Below are positions 7,344-14,354 of a stretch of 22,631 bases of DNA, piece by piece. The stretch covers positions 1 to 22,631 of the IMG/VR virus record IMGVR_UViG_3300034272_000415. One strand, 5' to 3'. How positions within the stretch are numbered: position 1 is the stretch's first letter; the number at the start of each line of letters is the position of its first letter. The translations under genes were made by a program, and so were the position numbers. This stretch comes from a virus. Below the pieces are notes generated by a model. The model did not search any database. It was not told the DNA's origin and saw only the letters and a list, made by a program, of their open reading frames with translations.

Positions 7344-7994
7344 ATGGCGTATGCGTTCCCCGAGGGGTCAAAATTTCAATTTTCTACCACTTTTGCAGCT
7401 GCAAAAACCATTTCTGCGATGACAAACGCCAATCCAACGGTTTGCACATCGACAGCTCATGGTTACGCTGACAACGACGAAATTCTTCTGACTTCCGGTT
7501 GGGAAGATGCGACCGACACGGTGTGGCGTGCCGACCAACTGACCGCTGACACTTTCAGTCTGGTTGGCTTGGATACGACGAGTACTTCGTTTTACGCTGC
7601 TGGAGGTGGCGCGAACTCAAGCGCCCAGCGAATTACTGGATGGACAGACATTCCTCAGGTTCTGTCGATTGCGACTTCCGGTGGTGATGCCCGGTTTACG
7701 ACCATCAGCCCTCTGGCGAGGCGCAATGCAATCAACGTGCCGACCGGATTCAACCCCACCACGATCACGCTTACTCTGGGCCACGACCCAGCGTTGGCTG
7801 CTTATGCGACCATGCTTAACATCTCCCGCGCACTGTCAAAGGTGGCCTTCAAGATGGTGATCTCTGGTGGCGGCACTACTTACGGCTTCGGTTACATGAG
7901 CGTGTCTGAGGCCCCGTCGCTGAACGTGAACCAAGCCAACACTGTTCAGGCCGCAATCACGCTGCTCGGACGCTCGATCTCGTATGCAACCTGA
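7344..7994 (+). CDS. Major tail tube protein
   Basis: A 216-aa protein with a strong AAAGGAG ribosome-binding site (about 7330-7336). Residues about 22-92 form a beta-module with TSTAHGYADNDEILLTSGW and the later TADTFSLVGLDTT, the same pattern as the repeats in the 699-aa gene. Residues about 95-216 are the tube domain: GWTDIPQVLSIATSGGDARF, an RRNAINVPTGFNPTTITLTL strand pair, the ALAAYATMLNISR helix and the final strands (AAITLLGRSISYAT). Subunits stack as hexamers to form the tail. A gene of this size, with terminator immediately after and the tail chaperone next, is in the expected position. Confidence 0.9.
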   Translation: MAYAFPEGSKFQFSTTFAAAKTISAMTNANPTVCTSTAHGYADNDEILLTSGWEDATDTVWRADQLTADTFSLVGLDTTSTSFYAAGGGANSSAQRITGWTDIPQVLSIATSGGDARFTTISPLARRNAINVPTGFNPTTITLTLGHDPALAAYATMLNISRALSKVAFKMVISGGGTTYGFGYMSVSEAPSLNVNQANTVQAAITLLGRSISYAT

Positions 7995-8015
7995 TCGGAT
8001 CTGATCTGTTTCAAG

Positions 8016-8039
8016 CCCGGTCAATTGGCCGGGTTTTTC
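8016..8039 (+). terminator. Intrinsic terminator after the tail tube gene
   Basis: A 7-bp stem CCCGGTC / GGCCGGG (one T-G pair) with AATT loop, followed by TTTTTC. It is 22 nt after the tail tube stop and partly precedes the chaperone ribosome-binding site, matching the arrangement found behind the capsid gene. Confidence 0.78.
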
Positions 8040-8058
8040 TTTGCCTAAAGGAGAAGTA

Positions 8059-8448
8059 ATGAAAGTCAAACTTGGAATGCGGCCTAAGAATTTCAAGCGT
8101 ACCGTGAAGTTCCCGATGCTTGATGGGACGGAAGGTGTGATCGAGGTTGTGTTCAAGTACCGGACTCGGACTGAGTTCGGGAAGTTCATTGATGACATGA
8201 TGAATGCCGCGAATGAGCAGGCTGACGGTCAGACGGCTGAAGATCAGCGAGTTTCGCTTGGTCGAGCGCTGGAAAAGACCAAGGAAGCGAATGCGGACTA
8301 CATTCTTCAGATTGCCGAGGGCTGGAACCTCGAGGAGTCATTCGACCGGGATAATCTTGCTCAACTGTGCGACGAGATCCCTGGGGCTGCGATGGCGATT
8401 ATGGACGTTTATCGTGCGGCGATTGTCGAGGGCCGGATGGGAAACTGA
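8059..8448 (+). CDS. Tail assembly chaperone, short form (lambda gpG-like)
   Basis: A 129-aa protein starting MKVKLGMRPKNFKRTVKFPM, with ribosome-binding site AAGGAG 6 nt upstream of the ATG at 8059. The beginning (beta strands, GVIEVVFKYRTRTEFGKFID) and the later helical half (LQIAEGWNLEESFDRDNLAQ; IPGAAMAIMDVYRAA) fit the phage tail assembly chaperone family (TAC_4 type). These proteins bind the tape measure protein before the tube polymerises and are absent from the finished virion. The gene ends one codon after a GGGAAAC heptamer, allowing a fraction of ribosomes to continue into the next frame, as lambda G and GT do. A TTG at 8041 is in frame but lacks a ribosome-binding site. Confidence 0.88.
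   Translation: MKVKLGMRPKNFKRTVKFPMLDGTEGVIEVVFKYRTRTEFGKFIDDMMNAANEQADGQTAEDQRVSLGRALEKTKEANADYILQIAEGWNLEESFDRDNLAQLCDEIPGAAMAIMDVYRAAIVEGRMGN
8439..8445 (+). promoter_or_regulatory. Programmed -1 ribosomal frameshift site (GGGAAAC)
   Basis: In the zero frame the codons are ATG GGA AAC TGA, so the heptamer is G GGA AAC, a canonical X XXY YYZ slippery site placed directly before the chaperone stop. Slippage by -1 continues as CTG AGG CGA into the frame ending at 8759. Lambda uses GGGAAAG at the same place. A GAGGG (8428-8432) lies just upstream and might act as an internal stimulator; no convincing downstream hairpin was found. Confidence 0.88.
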
Positions 8449-8759
8449 GGCGAGCTGCGGAATTACTGTATGAAAAGCAGGATGATTCTGCGGCTCAAAA
8501 TCCATTTATTGCGGCTGTTCTTAACGCCCAGGGCAAGGACGACGTAGAGGTGTGGCCGGAGAACTGGCCGGTGTTTGAAATCTTCGCCGGTGTTGGTACG
8601 CAATGGCGAATAGGTATGGCAGGGCCGACTGGATTGGACTACAATGCCATATACCCTTTGCTTGATAGGGTTTTTGACTGTCGGGATGATTGGGATGATG
8701 CGTTTTTGTGCATCCGCGTTATGGAATCTGCTGCGCTTGAGGTGCTGAATGGCCGGTGA
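8445..8759 (+). CDS. Frameshift extension of the tail chaperone (DUF1799-like; GT-type C-terminal part)
   Basis: A 104-residue -1 frame segment (LRRAAELLYEKQDDSAAQNP ... ESAALEVLNGR) expected to be made only as a fusion with the upstream chaperone, giving about 233 residues. It has the DUF1799-like aromatic and acidic motifs (VEVWPENWPVFEIF; TQWRIGMAGPTGLDY; CRDDWDDAFLCIRVME). In lambda the T part contacts tail tube subunits while the G part coats the tape measure protein, and this is presumed here. The only upstream in-frame initiator is a GTG at 8367 without a ribosome-binding site and inside the chaperone, so independent initiation is unlikely. It overlaps the tape measure start by 11 nt. 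Confidence 0.82.
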   Translation: MRRAAELLYEKQDDSAAQNPFIAAVLNAQGKDDVEVWPENWPVFEIFAGVGTQWRIGMAGPTGLDYNAIYPLLDRVFDCRDDWDDAFLCIRVMESAALEVLNGR

Positions 8760-11700
8760 TGACAAAAGAAAGGCCCAGTTAGAGATTGGCGTTAATGCTG
8801 ATCCTGCGGTCGACGGCTTAAAGAAAGTTGGCGATCAAGCCCTGAAAATGGGGCAGCAGGTCGAGCAGGGTGCTAATCAAGCCTCGAAGGGGATGGACAA
8901 ACTCCCCGAGCAGAGCAAGAAAGGTGCTGAGGGTTTTGATCGGGCAACCAAGAGCCTGATCAATTCGATTCAGAGAACGACTGCTGCGATGGATGCTGGC
9001 GGTCGGTCGAGTGCAGATTATTTCCGGTTGTTGGCGCAACAGAGGGGCGTTAGCACTGCTGCGCTTGATCCATATCTGAAGCAGCTTGAAGAGGTCAACC
9101 GGCGTCAGTTGCAGGTAAATGGTGCGATTGCTGGTGCATCTCGGGCGTTGGACGGCACGACGACATCTGCCAAGCAGTTGAACTTCGCTCTCCGGCAGGT
9201 TCCGGCGCAGTTTACGGACATTGTGACTTCTCTACAGGGTGGACAACCTGCTTTGCAAGTCCTGCTCCAGCAGGGTGGCCAGTTAAAAGACCTGTTTGGT
9301 GGGGTGGGCGCTGCGGTGCAGGCTTTGAGTCGGTACATGCTGACTCTGGTCACACCGCTCAATACGGTGCTTGCTGGTCTGGGTGTTTTGGCATTCGGAT
9401 TCGTCAAGGGGTCTCAGGAGGCGCAGGAGTTCCAGAAAACGCTTGTTTTGACCGGGAACTCGGTTGGGTTGACCGCCGATAGGCTGGTTGACATCTCGAG
9501 ATCGCTGGACAATTTTGGGACGACACAAGCAAAGGGTGCAGAAGCGCTGAATCGCTTTGCTCAGACAGGCTTGATTGCGGCATCGAACCTTGAGCGCTTC
9601 GCTTTGGCGGCAATCAAGTTTGAGCAGGTTGGTGGGCCTGCCGTCGAAGAAACCGCGAAGGCTTTTGAGGAACTTGGCAAAAAGCCTCTTGAAGCTGCGA
9701 TCAGGCTTAACGAGACAACAAACTTTCTCACGAAGTCGGTTTACGAGCAGATCAAGGCATTGACCGAGCAGGGGCGGGTTACTGAGGCTGCGACCGTTGC
9801 CCAGAATGCCTATGCTGACGCGGTGGAAAAGCGGACGCCTGAACTGGTGGCAAGGCTTGGTCTGCTTGAGCGAGTCTGGATCGGGATCAAGAACGCCACG
9901 AAGGAGGCTGGTGACGCAATTCTGTCGATTGGCCGCGCTGATACCCCTATTGATACACTTCGCAGGCTTCAGGATCAGGTCAACATTGCGGCCCAAAATA
10001 GGACGATTCTTGCCCAGCGCGGGATGAGTACCGAGAATCAGGATCGGTCGATTGAATCCCTGAATGAGCAGATTCGACTTTTGCAGAAGGCTATTTCTGC
10101 CGAAGAGGATCGAGCTGCTGCGGTTGCAAAGTCTGCGAAGGAAGTGAAAGACAAGATTCAGGCCGACAAGGAATACGAGAAGATTCTGAAAGAGGCCGAG
10201 AGTTGGATCAAGAAATTCTCGGATGCTCATACCCAGGCGCAAGGCGCGGTTGATGGTCTGACCAAGACTCAGGAGACGTTGATCGAGTTCCTGATGTCGG
10301 ATGCGTACAAGAAGATGGCCGAGCCGATGCGTCAGAAGGCGCTTGCTGCCGCCTATGCTGCCATCGAGATCGAGAAGCAGGTCATCGCCGAGAAGGAGTT
10401 GCAGAAGGCCAATGCCGAGGCAACGAAGGCTGAGTTTGAGCGCACGGCTGCCTATGAAAAGGCTGCTGAGACCGCAATCAAGAACCTTGACCGGATACGG
10501 ACTGAAAACGAGGCCTATGCTTTGTCGATTGAGCGCAATGTCTCTCTGGCCGAGGCGATTGAACTTGTGACGGTTGCGCGGTTGCGTGAGCAGCAGGTTT
10601 CATTGGGGCGTGAGGGCGATCGGGATGTCGAGATCCTGGCGATCCAGCGGGAGATTGACGCGAGGCTTGCGGCTGTTAGCGAGTTGCGCCAGAAAAAGAT
10701 CCGTGAGGATATTGAAAAGTCTGCGAAGGCGGCAGAAGAAGCATGGAAAAGGGCGGCGCAGAAGATCGAAGATTCGATTGTCGATGCGCTGATGCGTGGT
10801 TTCGAGCGTGGTGACGGGATCATTGAGAACCTGAAGCGCACGATTGAGAACACGTTCAAGACTCTGGTATTGAGGCCGATCATCCAAGCCGTTGTGTCCC
10901 CGTTCACGAGTTCCTTGATGGGCGGCGGAGCTGGTGGCATCTCCAACATTCTTTCTTCTGCAAGCGGGATTCAGAGCATTTACGGTGCGGTGACAGGTGG
11001 TCTTGGATCGTCGGTCGGAACCGCGATTGCAAATGCCGGAGGTCTATTTGGTTCGCAGGCTCTTCAAGCGTTTGGGCTTGGGATGCGCGGGTCGGTTCTC
11101 GGGCCGGGGATGATGGGGCCGACAACGATTGGCGCTCCGGGTGCGATGGGTGCTGGCGCTGCATTTGCTCAGGTTTTGCCGTATGTGGCTGCGGCGACTG
11201 TTGCCTATTCTGCGCTTGCAAGGCCCGGGGAGACTCGGGCTGGCGGTCAGTACGGGTTCAATTTTGGCGATGGATTGATCAACCAGCGGCGTGGAACCGT
11301 GGTAGGCAATGCGGCTCTCGGGGTCAACTTCCTTGAAGGCCCGAGCGGTGGGGCGACGAATGATCAGGCTGTCAGGGACGCGATTACAGCGACCGTAGGA
11401 ACTATCAATTCGATCTTGGCTGGTGTCGGTAGTCGGGCTTCTCTGACGGGCTTTCAGGCCGGTTTAGAGACTTCCAGCAAGGGTCGAGGTGGCGTCTTTG
11501 CCGGCGGTAGGCTTTCGACCGGGGCGTTGTTTGGTGAGTCTGGTCAGGGTGATAACTACGCCGGGACGCTTTTTGAGTCTTTCAGTACCCAGAGTCCTGA
11601 TGCTGCGACCGCTCTGAAGAACTTCTCCATCGACCTGAAGCAGGCGACGATTCAGGCATTGCAGGCGGCAACGGATATTCCCAAGTCGATTGCAGACAAG

Positions 11701-13461
11701 ATCAAGGATGTGGACGCTGAGGCTTTGTCCGAGCAGGCTGCGAATGCGCTTGTCGAACAGATCGCCACCATCGTCGACTCTGTTTCTGGGCTGAAGGCCG
11801 CTCTTGCTGGACTGCCTTTTGAGGATGTCAAGAATCTCAGTTTCGATGCGTCAGTCAGTTTGATCGAGTTTGCAGGTGGTCTGGACAAACTGACAGGGAA
11901 CCTTGCAACCTATTACGACAACTTCTTCACGGCGGCTGAGAAACAGGCTTCGTTACAAGACCAGATTGGCAGTGCGTTTGACAGCCTGAATCTTGCTCTC
12001 CCGGAGACTCGCCAGCAATTCCGCGACCTAGTAGAGGCGCAGGACTTGTCTACCGAGGCAGGTCGGAAGAACTACGCTGCGCTGCTTTCGCTGTCTGGTG
12101 CGTTTGCTACGCTGACGCAGGGTGCGGATGAACTGGCGCAGGCTTCGCGCAGGACTGCTGAACAGATCGCAAGCGAGCGCACTGGACTTGAAAACAGGCT
12201 GCTTCAGATCGTCGGCAACACCCAAGAACTCAGGGCGCGTGAACTTGCAACGATTGACGAGAGCAATAGGGCTTTGCAAGAAAGGATCTGGCTGATCGAG
12301 GATCAGATCGAGGCCGATCAGAGGGCGATTCAGTCTGCCGAGGCTGCATTGTCTGGCGCGAAAACGGCGACCGACGAGGCATTCAGCGTGTTGCAGGCGT
12401 CTGTGAATGCTCAGAAGCAGGCTGTTCAGGCTTCGATTGATGTTGCGCGGGAGCAGATCAACTCTGCAAACGGTCTGATTTCTCTTCTAAGGGCTACTGC
12501 TGGGGATTTTCGTCGGGGCGATGTTTCTACCGCAAGGGGTGCGAGATCTTTCCTAACGCGGTCGATTGAAGCGGCTCAGACAACTGGATATCTTCCCGGC
12601 CAAGACGACCTTGCGGAAGCAATTGATGCGATTCGGCAAGACGTTGAAACTACAACGTATGCGTCTGCGTTTGAGGCGAATAAAGACCGCGCTTTGTTGA
12701 TCAATCAGTTTGAGGAATTGGCGAGCCTTGCAGAAGATCAGATGACCGAGGCCGAAAAGCAGTTGAAGGCTTCCGAGGATCAGTTAAAGGCTTTGGATGA
12801 TGTCGTGAAGAGTGCGCAAGATCAGTTGAGCGCCTTGCGTAGTGTTGATATGAGCGTGAAGTCTGTTGAACAGGCTATTGTCTCTTTGTCTGCTGCGATT
12901 GAGGCCGAGCGTGCTGCAAGCCTTCAACTTCTCAATGCTCAGAATACAGCGACGACCAATGCCGCGAATAGGGCGAACCAGACATCTCCTGTATCGGCTT
13001 CGGCGAACAGTGAGCCTGCTGGCGTGACAGTTCGTGACTTGTATCAGAGCCTGTTCAATTGGAATGGCGATGCGGCTGGAATTGCTTATTGGGAGAACCG
13101 ATTCGGTTCTTCGATTGATCAGGCAGAGATTGACCTGTTCAAGTGGGCTGGCGAGAATACCTTGCGTGAGCGCGGGGTTCCGGGTTTTGCTGACGGTGGA
13201 TTCCATGCTGGTGGGCTTCGTGTTGTCGGTGAGCGTGGCCCGGAGATTGAGGCGACTGGCCCTGCGATGTACTGGGATGCGAACCAGACTTCGCGTATGC
13301 TGTCCGGCGGGAACATGTCCGATGAAATTCGGGGTCTGAGAGAGGAAGTCGCAATGCTGAGATACGAGACTCGGGCGACAGCTGTAAACACTGCCAAGAC
13401 ATCGAAGGTGCTTGAGCGCGTGACGCGTGATGGTGAATCTCTACTTGTGACGAACGCCTGA
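8749..13461 (+). CDS. Tail length tape measure protein (1570 aa)
   Basis: The largest gene; it sets tail length and is probably ejected or lies in the tube during infection. Residues about 138-230 contain the family signature NFALRQVPAQFTDIV, GGQPALQVLLQQGGQLKDLF and a hydrophobic stretch (about 197-219). Residues about 646-726 resemble the lambda gpH C-terminal domain (WKRAAQKIEDSIVDALMRGF ... LRPIIQAVVSPF). A Gly/Ala-rich hydrophobic region follows (about 755-825), then long coiled-coil segments (about 1130-1400). Residues about 1427-1473 look like a DUF4214 module (LYQSLFNWNGDAAGIAYW), followed by GFADGGFHAGG / VVGERGPEIEATGPA, usual at tape measure C-termini. A GAGGTG ribosome-binding site precedes the ATG by 4 nt. 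Scaling from lambda gpH (853 aa, about 135 nm) suggests a tail of roughly 235-250 nm (inference). Confidence 0.96.
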   Translation: MAGDDKRKAQLEIGVNADPAVDGLKKVGDQALKMGQQVEQGANQASKGMDKLPEQSKKGAEGFDRATKSLINSIQRTTAAMDAGGRSSADYFRLLAQQRGVSTAALDPYLKQLEEVNRRQLQVNGAIAGASRALDGTTTSAKQLNFALRQVPAQFTDIVTSLQGGQPALQVLLQQGGQLKDLFGGVGAAVQALSRYMLTLVTPLNTVLAGLGVLAFGFVKGSQEAQEFQKTLVLTGNSVGLTADRLVDISRSLDNFGTTQAKGAEALNRFAQTGLIAASNLERFALAAIKFEQVGGPAVEETAKAFEELGKKPLEAAIRLNETTNFLTKSVYEQIKALTEQGRVTEAATVAQNAYADAVEKRTPELVARLGLLERVWIGIKNATKEAGDAILSIGRADTPIDTLRRLQDQVNIAAQNRTILAQRGMSTENQDRSIESLNEQIRLLQKAISAEEDRAAAVAKSAKEVKDKIQADKEYEKILKEAESWIKKFSDAHTQAQGAVDGLTKTQETLIEFLMSDAYKKMAEPMRQKALAAAYAAIEIEKQVIAEKELQKANAEATKAEFERTAAYEKAAETAIKNLDRIRTENEAYALSIERNVSLAEAIELVTVARLREQQVSLGREGDRDVEILAIQREIDARLAAVSELRQKKIREDIEKSAKAAEEAWKRAAQKIEDSIVDALMRGFERGDGIIENLKRTIENTFKTLVLRPIIQAVVSPFTSSLMGGGAGGISNILSSASGIQSIYGAVTGGLGSSVGTAIANAGGLFGSQALQAFGLGMRGSVLGPGMMGPTTIGAPGAMGAGAAFAQVLPYVAAATVAYSALARPGETRAGGQYGFNFGDGLINQRRGTVVGNAALGVNFLEGPSGGATNDQAVRDAITATVGTINSILAGVGSRASLTGFQAGLETSSKGRGGVFAGGRLSTGALFGESGQGDNYAGTLFESFSTQSPDAATALKNFSIDLKQATIQALQAATDIPKSIADKIKDVDAEALSEQAANALVEQIATIVDSVSGLKAALAGLPFEDVKNLSFDASVSLIEFAGGLDKLTGNLATYYDNFFTAAEKQASLQDQIGSAFDSLNLALPETRQQFRDLVEAQDLSTEAGRKNYAALLSLSGAFATLTQGADELAQASRRTAEQIASERTGLENRLLQIVGNTQELRARELATIDESNRALQERIWLIEDQIEADQRAIQSAEAALSGAKTATDEAFSVLQASVNAQKQAVQASIDVAREQINSANGLISLLRATAGDFRRGDVSTARGARSFLTRSIEAAQTTGYLPGQDDLAEAIDAIRQDVETTTYASAFEANKDRALLINQFEELASLAEDQMTEAEKQLKASEDQLKALDDVVKSAQDQLSALRSVDMSVKSVEQAIVSLSAAIEAERAASLQLLNAQNTATTNAANRANQTSPVSASANSEPAGVTVRDLYQSLFNWNGDAAGIAYWENRFGSSIDQAEIDLFKWAGENTLRERGVPGFADGGFHAGGLRVVGERGPEIEATGPAMYWDANQTSRMLSGGNMSDEIRGLREEVAMLRYETRATAVNTAKTSKVLERVTRDGESLLVTNA

Positions 13462-13463
13462 TC

Positions 13464-14354
13464 ATGCAAGTTATCCAGCCGATCCCTTTTGTTACCTCGA
13501 TGCTGATCAGCAGCAATGCGACTGAGCTTTATCCTACATGGGCGGCTGGAACGACTTACGCAAAAGACGCTTTTGTTGACTATCAGACGCACATTTATCA
13601 ATCGTTGGTCAACAGCAATACGGGTAATGTGCCGTCGACAAGCCCGACGCAATGGGTGCTTGTTGGGCCGGACAACACTCACGCGATGTTTGACTCTGAG
13701 GTGCAGACCCAGACGACAAGGACAACTCCGCTGAATATTACGGTAGCGCCAGGGCAGGTGTTCAACTCGCTTGCCGTGATGAATGTGGACGCCGAGGATT
13801 TGACGATCAGTATCCGGGATGGCGCTGGTGGGCCGATTGTTTATACCCGAACGATTGACCTTGACGACACGCCGATTCTTGATTGGTACATGTACTTTTT
13901 TGAGCCGTATGACTTTCGGACAGATGTGGTTCTTACTGATCTGCCTTCATACTCAAACGGTCGAATTGAGTTGAGCGTTTCCAAGACCACAGGAACGGTC
14001 AAAGTGGGCTTGCTGACGTTTGGCAATATCTACACCATAGGCAAGGTGTTGCAGGGCGCTCCTGTGGGCATTCGTGACTACTCCGTGAAGGAAACCGACC
14101 AATTCGGCAACACGACATTCGTTCAGAGGGCGTTTTCAAAGCGGATGGAGCCATCTGTTTTCATGGACAACGAGCGGCTGAACTTTATATTCAAGCTCTT
14201 GAGCGAACTCCGAGCAACTCCTGCTGTCTGGATTGGGTCAACGAACTCGACTTATTCTCCGTTGGCAATGCTTGGTTTTTACCGTGACTTCAACATCGAC
14301 ATTGCATATCCTGACTATTCCTTGGTCAGACTTGAAATAGAGGGGCTTTCCTGA
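13464..14354 (+). CDS. Tail-tip protein with a CBM5/12-like carbohydrate-binding module
   Basis: A 296-aa protein immediately after the tape measure gene (2 nt gap, no clear ribosome-binding site, so translation is probably coupled). Residues about 23-69 have the chitin-binding-type CBM5/12 pattern: YPTWAAGTTYAKDAFVDY, HIYQSLVN, GNVPSTSPTQW. Residues 78-200 look like a beta-sandwich (FNSLAVMNVDAEDLTISI, GRIELSVSKTTGTVKVGLL), and the rest carries the DYSVKETDQFGNTTFVQRAF and SVFMDNERLNFIFKLL stretches seen in related phage tail proteins. It occupies the place where siphophages encode distal-tail or hub proteins. A role at the tail tip with glycan contact is inference. Its stop overlaps the fibre start (TGATG). 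Confidence 0.7.
   Translation: MQVIQPIPFVTSMLISSNATELYPTWAAGTTYAKDAFVDYQTHIYQSLVNSNTGNVPSTSPTQWVLVGPDNTHAMFDSEVQTQTTRTTPLNITVAPGQVFNSLAVMNVDAEDLTISIRDGAGGPIVYTRTIDLDDTPILDWYMYFFEPYDFRTDVVLTDLPSYSNGRIELSVSKTTGTVKVGLLTFGNIYTIGKVLQGAPVGIRDYSVKETDQFGNTTFVQRAFSKRMEPSVFMDNERLNFIFKLLSELRATPAVWIGSTNSTYSPLAMLGFYRDFNIDIAYPDYSLVRLEIEGLS

Noticed and set aside
8367-8447. GTG at 8367 as an independent start for the chaperone extension
   Set aside because: No ribosome-binding site, the early residues are a shadow of the chaperone frame, and the slippery heptamer explains expression better.
9283-10242. 319-aa minus-strand frame inside the tape measure gene
   Set aside because: Wholly antisense to a clear tape measure coding region; no ribosome-binding site or family-like sequence, and it follows from the codon bias of the plus-strand gene.
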